DNA from: an uncultured Candidatus Berkelbacteria bacterium
Lineage (GTDB): Bacteria; Patescibacteriota; UBA1384; CAILIB01
Reading direction: 5' to 3'
DNA length: 37,640 nt
Assembly: GCA_903834195.1 (NCBI GenBank)
Contig: CAILIB010000019.1
Location: 1-37,640, forward strand
Positions 7,016-14,928 of the stretch are shown piece after piece. The position numbers and the translations under genes are program-made. The notes beneath the pieces were generated by a model, which was not told the origin of the DNA, ran no database searches, and worked only from the letters and a program-made list of their open reading frames with translations. Positions within the stretch are counted from its first letter, which is position 1. Each line of letters opens with the position of its first letter.

Positions 7016-7690
7016 ATGTTTACCTATGATCACTTTATCGAATTACATAATTGGCTCACCGAAAACTGGTCGGGCTATGTTTCAATAATTGAGGGCGGAT
7101 CAACGTCTGCGGGTGATCCCATTATTTTAGGTCGCTCTGATTGGGAGGTCGCTATCGTTGCAGATAACATTAGTGAAAAAGATAGGATTAGCCTTGCGAC
7201 ATACCTTAGATCATTTCCTCAAGATGATCGTCTAGAACTTGTCTACCGCTCAAAAGAGGAACTCTTAGGTAATTCCCAGAGTTCTCATCAATTAACTGGC
7301 AAGTTTAGAAGTAAGACCCTCTTTGGCGAAGACTTACTTGATCAAATTCCACTTCCTGACGTAAGTATTATTGAAAAAGCATGGAGATCTGGCTTGAAAA
7401 TGACAATCTATAAAATTGATAAATACACGGTAAATGCTTCAATTTGGTCTGACGAACGAATTCGCAAAGCATTTAGACAAGTTTTTAAAGATGCTTTTCT
7501 CAACCTGCAACTAAAATCCTGGTGTGACACAGAAAACTTTCCAGTCACACGTAAAGATGTAGTACTCGCATATTCTTCGCCCGAACTCGCAGATGTGTGG
7601 GATTGCTTACATGGGATAAACGATGCAAACCCAGATGTAATTCTAGAAACTGCTAAGCGGTTAAAGCTACTTCTATCCGAAATCGCATAA
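7016..7690 (+). CDS. Nucleotidyltransferase-like protein (cassette 1)
   Basis: 224 residues. The N-terminal region EGGSTSAGDPIILGRSDWEVAIV (about 26-48) resembles the GS...(S)DxD/E active-site strand of Pol-beta-type nucleotidyltransferases, here with a D-x-E pair (DWE). The C-terminal half is helical, as in MNT/HEPN or aminoglycoside nucleotidyltransferase-type proteins. Substrate unknown: toxin-like and small-molecule-modifying roles are both open. TAAAAT lies exactly 6 nt before the ATG, so the mRNA may be leaderless. It is first in the array and transcribed away from the tRNA. Confidence 0.5.
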   Translation: MFTYDHFIELHNWLTENWSGYVSIIEGGSTSAGDPIILGRSDWEVAIVADNISEKDRISLATYLRSFPQDDRLELVYRSKEELLGNSQSSHQLTGKFRSKTLFGEDLLDQIPLPDVSIIEKAWRSGLKMTIYKIDKYTVNASIWSDERIRKAFRQVFKDAFLNLQLKSWCDTENFPVTRKDVVLAYSSPELADVWDCLHGINDANPDVILETAKRLKLLLSEIA

Positions 7691-7874
7691 GAAGTTACGT
7701 TACGATATGAGAGGTTTGAAATTAGATCTCGCATTCCTCTTCTACCACTATCGAATCAGCTTCATTATTGCCCCTTCTGAATTGCCCAGTCTATTTCATG
7801 AAGAGTACTAGCTAGGAACCCTTAAGGAATCAATTCTGTCAAGTAATTAAAGATTATTGACACGTCTTTGATAT

Positions 7875-7897
7875 GGGATTAGGCTTTGCCTAATCCC
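7875..7897. repeat. Perfect 10-bp hairpin
   Basis: GGGATTAGGC, loop TTT, GCCTAATCCC. Confidence 0.85.
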
Positions 7898-7911
7898 AAT
7901 AAGCCAATACT

Positions 7912-7955
7912 GCTTCATGGAGTGCGATCCCTTAAGGGATCGCACTCCATGAAGC
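7912..7955. repeat. 44-nt perfect palindrome
   Basis: GCTTCATGGAGTGCGATCCC|TT at the left half and its exact complement at the right half, with no spacer. It can extrude as a 22-bp stem. Confidence 0.95.
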
Positions 7956-8003
7956 TAAACAATGGGATTTCTGTAGTTGTTTTTATATTACTTTTCCTAT
8001 TTA

Positions 8004-8037
8004 CTTGTTGACAACAAGCTCATTATTGGTATATAAA
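8004..8037 (+). promoter_or_regulatory. Promoter with operator-like palindrome over -35
   Basis: TTGACA (8008-8013), 16-18 nt spacer, TATATA/TATAAA (8030-8037). The -35 is inside CTTGTTG-A-CAACAAG (8004-8018), a 7-1-7 inverted repeat that could bind a repressor. Confidence 0.55.
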
Positions 8038-8041
8038 TAGT

Positions 8042-8082
8042 ACTAGATAAAGGGTTACTGCGAATGCGGGGGCCCTTTTTTG
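8042..8082 (+). ncRNA. Possible small RNA
   Basis: A promoter at 8008-8037 is followed within about 40 nt by AAAGGG...CCCTTTTTT, a weak terminator with a large loop. No ORF fits between them. The RNA would be complementary to the 3' edge of the DUF3800 transcript. Tentative. Confidence 0.25.
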
Positions 8083-8088
8083 TTTTAT

Positions 8089-8823
8089 CTATGGATATAT
8101 AAGAAAATCCCTAGCACTAATCTTTTCTTTTACAGTGGAATAATGAATCTCATTTCCATCTGGCTTAGGAGCTTTTCCAAGAATATGACGACCGATAGGT
8201 GTAACTATAAGGTCAGCCAATTGAAGGCCGCTTAAATTATCTTTTTTGTCCTTAAGCATGAACTCTTCTATCCGCCCAGCAACTTCTGATCCCTTGAAGA
8301 ACTTTGTGCCTGAATTTTTAGCTCGTATAAATGCAATGTCTACTTTATTATTCTCAGTATGAGTCCGTTTTTCAGGATAAATCTTGCAAGTGCGTCGTGG
8401 ACCGCAGAGAATAAGTACTTGGTTCAAAATAAAATCAAAGGTAAAGAGGTATGGGTCATTCTGACTATCTTCAGGTAGTTCGGAAACCTCGTCTTTCTTC
8501 ACCGCGGCAGAAATTATCTTTATTGACGTCCTTTTGATCAAAGAATTCATCTCACTATAAAATTCAGCTCTAAAGTCACTATTGAAAAACTTATGCGTAA
8601 GGGAATCACTCGCCTTGCCGGGACGATTAATCTCTGCGGTATGTAAGTGATATTCTCTATTTCCAAAAAGTTTTTCTTTTAGATTCTTAAGTTCTTCATC
8701 AAATTGATGATACGAAGAATCATCTTTGAAACAAACCGCAGCTAGAACAAAAGCGTTATACAGATTATCTGAGGTGCTTTGTTTGAGATTATGATCACCA
8801 GATTCGTCAATAAATACATGCAT
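8089..8823 (-). CDS. DUF3800 domain protein (cassette 1)
   Basis: 244 residues with the DUF3800 hallmarks: an N-terminal MHVFIDESGD strand (acidic RNase H-like motif) and a C-terminal GLQLADLIVTPIGRH helix. The family has an RNase H-like fold and is often seen on mobile and defence-type islands; its biochemical role is not settled. It is convergent with the nucleotidyltransferase gene in the same cassette. TATAAT is visible about 20 nt upstream of the ATG on the minus strand (near 8846-8852). Confidence 0.85.
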   Translation of the reverse strand: MHVFIDESGDHNLKQSTSDNLYNAFVLAAVCFKDDSSYHQFDEELKNLKEKLFGNREYHLHTAEINRPGKASDSLTHKFFNSDFRAEFYSEMNSLIKRTSIKIISAAVKKDEVSELPEDSQNDPYLFTFDFILNQVLILCGPRRTCKIYPEKRTHTENNKVDIAFIRAKNSGTKFFKGSEVAGRIEEFMLKDKKDNLSGLQLADLIVTPIGRHILGKAPKPDGNEIHYSTVKEKISARDFLIYP

Positions 8824-8878
8824 AAGATATTGTTATGAATGTAATTATACCAATATCTTCCCGACCTTTTTACTAATT

Positions 8879-9104
8879 TTACTCTTTCAAGAGCGCCTGA
8901 TTAGCATCCTCGTAACTTCTTCTAAATTGATCCAACCACTTTAAAAAGAGTTCGAATGAAAAGTCCCCAGGGGCACCAAAGTTGTCAGAATACAAAAAAC
9001 ACCTTGTGAGAGGTGTTTTTTGGTGTTCGACATTTTAATACTCAAGTTATTTAAACCAGGTTAGAATACTTGAACCCTGGAGCGAGTCGAACTTTTTGTC
9101 AAAA
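8879..9104 (+). repeat. Cassette junction repeat 2 (R2)
   Basis: Right end of cassette 1 (8879-8970), core GGGCACCAAAGTTGTCA (8971-8987), then the left end of cassette 2: hairpin AAAAAACACCTTGTGAGAGGTGTTTTTT in two parts (8994-9021) and GAACCCTGGAGCGAGTCGAACTTTTT. On the minus strand, 8972-8879 encodes the tail APGDFSFELFLKWLDQFRR... ending at TAA 8879-8881. Confidence 0.85.
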
Positions 9105-9229
9105 TCACTCAATCTAAAATAGGTATTAAAAATCCCCGATACGAATCCTATTTAGCCTATGTTTCAGTGATTCACACGTTATAGTGTTGTAATTCTGAAA
9201 GCCATGTCATCTATTTGCTGTAAAAAAAT

Positions 9230-9246
9230 GGAGCCCAGCGGGCTCC
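9230..9246 (-). terminator. Terminator of the cassette 2 gene
   Basis: GGAGCCC-GCT-GGGCTCC followed by ATTTTTTT when read on the minus strand. Confidence 0.85.
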
Positions 9247-9278
9247 AAACGGACAAGAAGGTCAGTGTAGCAAGAAGA

Positions 9279-10046
9279 TTAACTTGTTCGAGCTACGATA
9301 GTTATAATTGCATCGAGAAATTCCTCGGAACTCATATCATTGCCAATGAGGCCAGGAGCCCATTTGAAGGGTTTGTTTTCTGGGTCGCTGGTAAGCTGCT
9401 CGAACTCCTCCTCGGTCAAATAACGATCCGGACCGCTCCGCTCTTTGTCATCCACGTCGGCGAATGCCACGCTGTGTGTCTTAACGACATAGAATGTGTT
9501 GTGTGAGAGGCGGGATTTTCTCGGAGGAAGCATCTTCCAGACTTTCTCGATGAGCGGCTTACTGAGCGTAACGACAACCCTCTTTGAATCATCAGCGAAG
9601 ATTGCTGGGAAAAAGCCCATTAACCCATGCTCGAGAGAAAGAAAGTAACCTACTTGAAGCTCATAGCTCGATGGGTCGCCTTTCAGTACCTCAAAGAGGT
9701 TGAGCGGGCAGCCGTTCTCGTCAGTTCGCTGCTCCGGATTGGTACGAGATCCAATTCGTGCACGTTCTTCTGATTGCTCTACAGCGTAAAGCTCCGCTGC
9801 CTTTTCTCCTGTTACATGGCCAGACTTTGAGTGCTGGCAATTGTTACAGAGTGGAGCCCCGCAGCCGAGGCCTCCCATTTGGGCATCGCATGAGCGAGTT
9901 GCCTTTTTCTTGCATGAGACGCACATCAATTTCTCGTGCTCGTCGCACCAACCGTTGTCAGTTGGCTTGCCGCATCCGTCAGTCCAAGCTGGACGGAATT
10001 GGCAGGGTGTCGAAGGGGGTGGTTCTGGTAATTTGATACTTGCCAT
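9279..10046 (-). CDS. Cysteine-rich zinc-finger-like protein, unknown (cassette 2)
   Basis: 255 residues from the ATG at 10046, which has a GGAG Shine-Dalgarno sequence 5 nt upstream; the longer track start (10133) is not supported. The first 75 residues hold about ten Cys and several His (CGKPTDNGWCDEH, CVSCKK, CGAPLCNNCQHSKSGH), a pattern typical of paired zinc-binding fingers. The rest is a compact alpha/beta domain I do not recognise. The gene looks more GC-rich than its neighbours and uses a strong SD, unlike the leaderless core genes, which fits recent acquisition. Confidence 0.65.
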   Translation of the reverse strand: MASIKLPEPPPSTPCQFRPAWTDGCGKPTDNGWCDEHEKLMCVSCKKKATRSCDAQMGGLGCGAPLCNNCQHSKSGHVTGEKAAELYAVEQSEERARIGSRTNPEQRTDENGCPLNLFEVLKGDPSSYELQVGYFLSLEHGLMGFFPAIFADDSKRVVVTLSKPLIEKVWKMLPPRKSRLSHNTFYVVKTHSVAFADVDDKERSGPDRYLTEEEFEQLTSDPENKPFKWAPGLIGNDMSSEEFLDAIITIVARTS

Positions 10047-10204
10047 GAGTTCTCCAAGGTTCAATATGCTCTTGAATAATACCTCTCGGGTACTTTTCAA
10101 AGAGTTTGTGGCTATTGTAGCAGGTTTTATCAATATTTATAGGTTAATTTGGGTAAGCCGAATTCAATACTGAATGCACCACCTTCCACCTATACACATG
10201 TCAC

Positions 10205-10440
10205 CTAGAGTTCACCTTTGTCTTCTGGTATTATCAGATTAGCTGCCTCGAGATTTCTCATGAATTGGTCAAGCCATTTGAGAAAAAGTTCGACAGGCGG
10301 CGCCCCGAGGGCACCAAAGTTGTCAAAATGCAAAAAACACCTTGTGAGAGGTGTTTTTTGGTGTTCGATATTTTAATACTCAAGTTATTTAAACCAGGTT
10401 AAGTTGGTTTACTCCCTAGAGTGAGTCGAACTTTCTCGAC
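10205..10440 (+). repeat. Cassette junction repeat 3 (R3)
   Basis: Right end with minus-strand tail (stop TAG 10205-10207), core GGGCACCAAAGTTGTCA (10309-10325), hairpin (10332-10359), and the left end finishing GAGTGAGTCGAACTTTCTC. The tail reads ALGAPPVELFLKWLDQFMRN... Confidence 0.88.
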
Positions 10441-10473
10441 TTCGCCTAAATATATTACTGTTTCTAAATCAGC

Positions 10474-10479
10474 TATTAT
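10474..10479 (+). promoter_or_regulatory. -10 element of the cassette 3 gene
   Basis: TATAAT about 28 nt before the ATG at 10507. The -35 is weak. Confidence 0.4.
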
Positions 10480-10506
10480 AATTTGTAAGGATACATAAAT
10501 CTAATT

Positions 10507-11439
10507 ATGCACGAATACCCAGATCCCTCTCCCTCCATAGAGCAGGAAACCAAAATCATTACTGAGGAAGAGAAATACAATGAAAGACTTCAGCAAGAGT
10601 TGCCATATTTTGTGAATCACATTAGTCAGCCTGATCCTGATTCAGATATGGCAGGAGAATGGTTGGGCGAGATCACTGAACAAGACATCGTTAACTTTGG
10701 TGATCTTTTACAAACAAGTCAGGGACGCTACTGCCATTATAGTAATGCCGTCCGATACTTTCAGATTTCAATACCAACTGAGAAGCTGAAATCTATAAAA
10801 GATTATCTCCTTTTTGACCCAAGAGCACTTCAATATTTTGGAGAAAAATGCGGATACAGCGAAGAAGAAGTACAGCATTTACTTCCATTAGCTGCAGAAA
10901 ATCAGGAGAAAGTGCATACGGCAGCCAAATCCTCTTCTCAACGAAGGATTGAAAAGCAGGAAGCAACCGATCTGCTTCGCATAGAAAAGGGTTATGACAT
11001 ATCACAGGCGGCTTTCGATTCAGCAATTGAAAAGAGTGAGTACGAAATTGCATTGCATATTGCAAATTATCCACAAGAAAACACTTACATTGACCCTAAA
11101 GATAATCTACTCAAATGGGTGAACCAGTGGTCTCCTGAAAAGATTCCTCATCTTTCTGAACTATATCGCAACCAAGTTTTAAGCGAGGTTGCAATTGCAG
11201 AGCAGTTCCCTTATTGGCATACCGGCGACAATGATAATTTTACTACAGGATTAATGCGTTCAGGAGAATATTATAAGGCTCAGCAACGCGCAGAAGCTGT
11301 TGTATCTTGGGCAGGATCTGAGCTTGCCGTTAGCCATGCCCGCTACCCCTCAGTTCCTGAGCTTTTTATTGATAAGTTTAGGGTTGCACAAGCTATTGAT
11401 TTAAAGTTTAATGAAGCACGTCTTAATAGGAATAGATAA
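10507..11439 (+). CDS. Hypothetical protein (cassette 3)
   Basis: 310 residues, soluble and mostly helical, with an acidic proline-containing N-terminus. No motif, membrane segment or family recognised. It fills a cassette alone, transcribed away from the tRNA, with TATAAT upstream and an AGGA 14 nt before the ATG. The next repeat begins 22 nt after its stop, so the cassette holds little beyond this gene. Confidence 0.6.
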   Translation: MHEYPDPSPSIEQETKIITEEEKYNERLQQELPYFVNHISQPDPDSDMAGEWLGEITEQDIVNFGDLLQTSQGRYCHYSNAVRYFQISIPTEKLKSIKDYLLFDPRALQYFGEKCGYSEEEVQHLLPLAAENQEKVHTAAKSSSQRRIEKQEATDLLRIEKGYDISQAAFDSAIEKSEYEIALHIANYPQENTYIDPKDNLLKWVNQWSPEKIPHLSELYRNQVLSEVAIAEQFPYWHTGDNDNFTTGLMRSGEYYKAQQRAEAVVSWAGSELAVSHARYPSVPELFIDKFRVAQAIDLKFNEARLNRNR

Positions 11440-11461
11440 AGCCAGTTGATATTTCTGATTA

Positions 11462-11640
11462 CTAGAGTTCACCATCTTCTTCTGGTATTATCAGATTAGC
11501 TTCCTCAAGATTTCTCCTGAATTGGTCAAGCCATTTGAGAAAAAGTTCGACAGGCGGCGCCCCGAGGGCACCAAGTGTGTATAAAAGCAAAAAATCCCTT
11601 ACACGAGGGATTTTTTGGTGTTCGATATTATTGGCATCAG
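11462..11640 (+). repeat. Cassette junction repeat 4 (R4)
   Basis: Right end almost identical to R3, core GGGCACCA (11566-11573), then a divergent left end. The hairpin is AAAAAATCCC...GGGATTTTTT (11589-11616): loop and stem changed together compared with CACC/GGTG elsewhere. The GTTGTC part of the core and the CCCTGG arm are missing. Confidence 0.85.
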
Positions 11641-11643
11641 ACT

Positions 11644-12411
11644 CTAAATACCTGATTTCGCTCGAGTATATTCCAACACACCTCGCTCTAGCTCCGATGC
11701 AGTGAAATGGTCAAGGCGCTCTAAAATCAATACTAATTCCATGTGCCACGCATCTGGCTTTAACAAATCGAAAAGCTCGGCGCGAACAGCATCATGATAG
11801 TGTTCGGTAACCCAACCAACTGTGTAGTCCCTAAATGTTGCAATACGGTTCTTTGCAGGAAATGAAAGTGGAGCGCCCATCTTAATCTGAGTCAGGCCAT
11901 TCTTTGTGTCTTCACTTAACCCTTCTAATCTGCCAAGAATATCTGTATAGGATGTTGGCAACTCACCATGGTCAAGAAGAAGGTTCTTCCAGATGTTCAA
12001 CAAAAATTTGTTCATCCAATACGATTCAACATCACAATAATCGCTGACTTTTGCCTTTTGAAGCTGGTCCTTTAGTTCAAACAAGACAATGTATGACCAG
12101 AAAAGTGTGTTGTGCGCATGCTCTCGAAAATCCCTAATAGGTTCAGCTGTCCTATCTGTTCGAACGGAAATAGACGGGCATGAGAGCAAAATGTCTTTGG
12201 TACATTCTTCAATTTCACCCCGCAACTGCTTTAAAACTGAAGGTGCAACCTCACCATCTGAAAGTAAATCAATATCAGAAAGTGAAAAGAACTTGTCCAC
12301 AACAGGAACGAGATGCTGTTCGTGATCCAACCAGGAGCCCCTGAACCTCAAGTCGTAACGCGTCAGTACTTTCCCTACTTTGTTAGTGAGTTTGGAGCGG
12401 ATATCAATCAT
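11644..12411 (-). CDS. Nucleotidyltransferase-like protein (cassette 4)
   Basis: 255 residues from the ATG at 12411 (MIDIRSKL...); the longer track start would overlap the divergent promoter. The segment FRGSWLDHEQ...FFSLSDIDLL (about 23-50) has the GS and SDxDL pattern of Pol-beta-type nucleotidyltransferases, followed by a helical domain. It is divergently paired with the PEP-mobile-domain gene, so the two may act together. This is the second nucleotidyltransferase-like cargo in the array, and it is not closely similar to the first. Confidence 0.5.
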   Translation of the reverse strand: MIDIRSKLTNKVGKVLTRYDLRFRGSWLDHEQHLVPVVDKFFSLSDIDLLSDGEVAPSVLKQLRGEIEECTKDILLSCPSISVRTDRTAEPIRDFREHAHNTLFWSYIVLFELKDQLQKAKVSDYCDVESYWMNKFLLNIWKNLLLDHGELPTSYTDILGRLEGLSEDTKNGLTQIKMGAPLSFPAKNRIATFRDYTVGWVTEHYHDAVRAELFDLLKPDAWHMELVLILERLDHFTASELERGVLEYTRAKSGI

Positions 12412-12439
12412 TAACAATCTGCTAGTTTTCTGATATAAT
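12411..12439 (+). promoter_or_regulatory. Promoter of the PEP-mobile-domain gene
   Basis: TTAACA, exactly 17 nt, TATAAT. The -35 overlaps the start codon of the divergent gene. AAGGCGG lies 6-7 nt before the ATG at 12478. Confidence 0.75.
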
Positions 12440-12477
12440 GTAACTATCAAAGGCGTAATAATGCAAGGCGGCAATTT

Positions 12478-13578
12478 ATGGAGGATGAGCAGTTAGCTAA
12501 TATTTATGCGACACAAAAATCCTTAACTGAATGGTTTAAGGAAATTGGCCACCCTGATGCCGAAGCATTGCAACGCGAAGATAGCGAAAAGAGTGATCGT
12601 CTCAGGTTATTACATGAGATCGCGGGTTTACCCTATGGCGAGCGAGTGCGGTTCGATGCGGTTGAGGTAACCAAAGATAACCCCGCCTTTGCCATGTATC
12701 TAGACGAGCATAGAAGTAAGATCTGTGGATTGCGTCTCGTTCCTAAGGAAGACAACTTGCCCAAAATTCGTACTTTAGGAAAAAGTGTCGCAGATGCCTT
12801 CTCCTGGTTTCAGGAACAGGCAGTTGATCAAAGCCGGTATTGGGTTGATTTCTTCCCTATAGAAGCAGAGGATCTTTGGGCTACCATATTCATTGTCAAT
12901 CAGTATGGAATTCATGGTGAGATAATTGCCGGAAGCCACCATCAGCTGACTCAGGGCGTTCATGATCACACACCTCTAATTGTCTTTGACTTTGACTTCA
13001 AGAATTGGCATCTTGAACCACAAAATCCAGGAGCCAAGGATCATCTACGTTCCTTGATCGAACATCTTCATATTACAGACGCCGCCGTGCGCTCAGTGCT
13101 AGAGAAGGAACTCAGCGTAACTTTTGCACAAGATTATATTGAAGGGTACTGGGAAACGACACATTCCTCAGAGGTGACGCGTTTTATTGATTACAGCCCG
13201 CGTATAGGCAAAATGTACGCCGATTTACATGTAATGACGCCCCAGAAAAACCTCAAGGCCTCTCTTCATGGCCATACAGGTGGTCCCGGCAAAGCAGATG
13301 GAACCGCTAGAATCGTCCTTCCTGAAGCGATCGCTTCTACAGATTTTAGTGAAGGAGAAATCCTCATCTGCCCAGTAACAACGCCAGACTACATTCCACT
13401 GATGCAAAAGGCCGCCGCGATTGTGGCTGAGGGTGGTGGTATTCTTTCACACGCAGTCATCATTGCTCGCGAAATGAAAAAACCCTGCATAGTTGGGGTT
13501 TCCGGTGCTATTACTACGCTTAAGAACGGGCAGTTTGTTAGCGTCGATGCCGATTCTGGAACGCTAACCCTAGACTGA
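12478..13578 (+). CDS. PEP-utilising mobile-domain protein (cassette 4)
   Basis: 366 residues. The C-terminal 95 residues are a PEP-utilising enzyme mobile (swivelling phosphohistidine) domain: GTARIVLPEAI, LICPVTTPDYIPLM and GGGILSHAVIIARE, whose His is the phosphorylated residue in PEP synthase/PPDK, then KPCIVG. The N-terminal 250 residues may be a degenerate PEP/ATP-binding region (VDFFPIEAEDLW, GIHGEII), but no ATP-grasp motif is clear. Relatives include PEP synthase and rifampin phosphotransferase; the protein is shorter than either. Own promoter; divergent from a nucleotidyltransferase-like gene. Confidence 0.75.
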   Translation: MEDEQLANIYATQKSLTEWFKEIGHPDAEALQREDSEKSDRLRLLHEIAGLPYGERVRFDAVEVTKDNPAFAMYLDEHRSKICGLRLVPKEDNLPKIRTLGKSVADAFSWFQEQAVDQSRYWVDFFPIEAEDLWATIFIVNQYGIHGEIIAGSHHQLTQGVHDHTPLIVFDFDFKNWHLEPQNPGAKDHLRSLIEHLHITDAAVRSVLEKELSVTFAQDYIEGYWETTHSSEVTRFIDYSPRIGKMYADLHVMTPQKNLKASLHGHTGGPGKADGTARIVLPEAIASTDFSEGEILICPVTTPDYIPLMQKAAAIVAEGGGILSHAVIIAREMKKPCIVGVSGAITTLKNGQFVSVDADSGTLTLD

Positions 13579-13600
13579 GATAGATAGAGCTATAAACTAC

Positions 13601-13832
13601 CTAGAGTTCGCCCTCCAAATCTGGTAATATTGAATTTGCCTCATCATATCCTTTCATCAATTGCTTATACCACTTGATTAAGAGTTCGAAGGTATGTGCA
13701 CCAGGGGCACCAAAGTTGTCAACATACAAAAAATACCTTGTGAGAGGTATTTTTTGGTGTTCGATATTTATTTTGCTGTGGTATTTAAATCAGGTTTGGA
13801 TGCTTTGAACCCTAAGGTGTGTCGAACTTTTT
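13601..13832 (+). repeat. Cassette junction repeat 5 (R5)
   Basis: Right end with the most divergent tail (APGAHTFELLIKWYKQLMKG..., stop TAG 13601-13603), core GGGCACCAAAGTTGTCA (13705-13721), hairpin AAAAAATACC...GGTATTTTTT (13728-13755, compensated C to T / G to A), left end finishing GTGTCGAACTTTTT. Confidence 0.85.
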
Positions 13833-13867
13833 AGATACATATTACATATATAAAACCTTCTATCTCA

Positions 13868-13896
13868 TTGACTTTTCTCTCGTTTTTCCCTATTCT
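13868..13896 (+). promoter_or_regulatory. Promoter of the cassette 5 gene
   Basis: TTGACT, 17-nt spacer, TATTCT. Confidence 0.6.
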
Positions 13897-13936
13897 GGCA
13901 GCCAGCATACGCAATACAGGTACGAGGTAAAAACCA

Positions 13937-14737
13937 ATGCTAACGTTCCAAGATCTAGATACACGTGGCCTTGCAAAGAAAGGCCTACAAAGCTACAACC
14001 GATCCCAATTGCCAAAAGGCGTGAGTGTCATTTCACTCCCACCAATTGCTATTAGGCTCCCCGGCGAAAACGTCGACTCTGAGCTCATGCTCAAGATTCG
14101 CCTTAACAAAACGACTATTGAGCGAATGTGGGTTTTCACTCACTTCGACCAATCTTTCTTCCCAAGCGCCGACTTCAGTACTGTTATCCTGGCTGCAATC
14201 AATGGCCTTTCGGTCATACAGCAGTTTGGTGTTCTAACGGTTAATCTTCTTCCCGATATCCAGTACAAAGCTGGATGGAGAGAGCCCGATGGAGGTACGC
14301 CAACATCAATCGATGTCTGGGCGGTAACTGATGAAGAGGCAGCCGATATGGCTACCGATTACATCATCAATACCTATGAAGGGTTGCGCAGCCGATGCGG
14401 TAACCCCTACATCGTCAGAGTCAACGAGCAAAGGAATCCGATTGCCCCGCAGAAGACGCTCAGCGTCAACGCTCGGCCATCACTAAGGAATCCAAGCAAG
14501 TACACGCTTACGTACGAGGAGCTCAACAAGCCAGAAGGCATCAGCCAACCATTCACTACAACGGAAGGCCCCATTGCCGCAACGCTTATGGCGGCTCAAT
14601 ACCTGGTCGATAAGTACGGCCCTGGTATAACCGGCGCGGTTTACATGGCCGTCGATCCCATTCTTCGTGACGACAATGACGAGATTGTCGCCATCTGCTT
14701 CCCGTTCAACGAAACTAAACACCCCGCTGGCGTCTAG
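13937..14737 (+). CDS. Hypothetical protein (cassette 5)
   Basis: 266 residues, soluble, mixed alpha/beta, no motif recognised. The stretch SIDVWAVTDEEAADMATDYI and a repeated TLxAAQYLVDKYG-like helix are notable but not diagnostic. It starts at an ATG with GAGGT 9 nt upstream and has its own promoter. The base composition seems more GC-rich than neighbouring core genes, as for cassette 2, suggesting an outside source. Confidence 0.6.
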   Translation: MLTFQDLDTRGLAKKGLQSYNRSQLPKGVSVISLPPIAIRLPGENVDSELMLKIRLNKTTIERMWVFTHFDQSFFPSADFSTVILAAINGLSVIQQFGVLTVNLLPDIQYKAGWREPDGGTPTSIDVWAVTDEEAADMATDYIINTYEGLRSRCGNPYIVRVNEQRNPIAPQKTLSVNARPSLRNPSKYTLTYEELNKPEGISQPFTTTEGPIAATLMAAQYLVDKYGPGITGAVYMAVDPILRDDNDEIVAICFPFNETKHPAGV

Positions 14738-14816
14738 CGCCAGTATTCCACCACGAGCTTTCGAATGACTGTTCGTGGGGAAATCAGAGGCATTAACCAT
14801 TTAATATTTCTGACTT

Positions 14817-14928
14817 CTAGAGTTCACTATCTTCTTATGGTAATATCAGATTAGCAGCCTCGAGATTTCTCCTGAATTGGTCTAGCCATTTGAGAAAAAG
14901 TTCGACGGGCGGCGCCCCGAGGGCACCA
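14817..14928 (+). repeat. Terminal cassette repeat 6 (R6, right end only)
   Basis: Right end close to R3 and R4 with core GGGCACCA (14921-14928), but no left end follows: the hairpin element at 14927 starts instead. The minus-strand tail has a premature TAA (14835-14837), giving ...ANLILP. Confidence 0.85.

Larger units (their letters stand above)
7691..8003. other. Gene-free stretch with palindromes
   Basis: No ORF of note. It holds the GGGATTAGGC-TTT-GCCTAATCCC hairpin (7875-7897) and the 44-nt perfect palindrome listed separately. Confidence 0.6.

Noticed and set aside
9204-9506. Plus-strand ORFs 9204..9506, 9758..10036, 9841..10173
   Set aside because: Antisense shadows of the cassette 2 gene with its terminator and SD on the minus strand.
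6747-14928. Integron with attC sites
   Set aside because: Cassette-like layout, but no RYYYAAC/GTTRRRY pairs, no integron integrase, and the core is a tRNA 3' end.
6824-14928. CRISPR array
   Set aside because: Repeats are 110-240 bp and 1.2-2.2 kb apart, with genes between.
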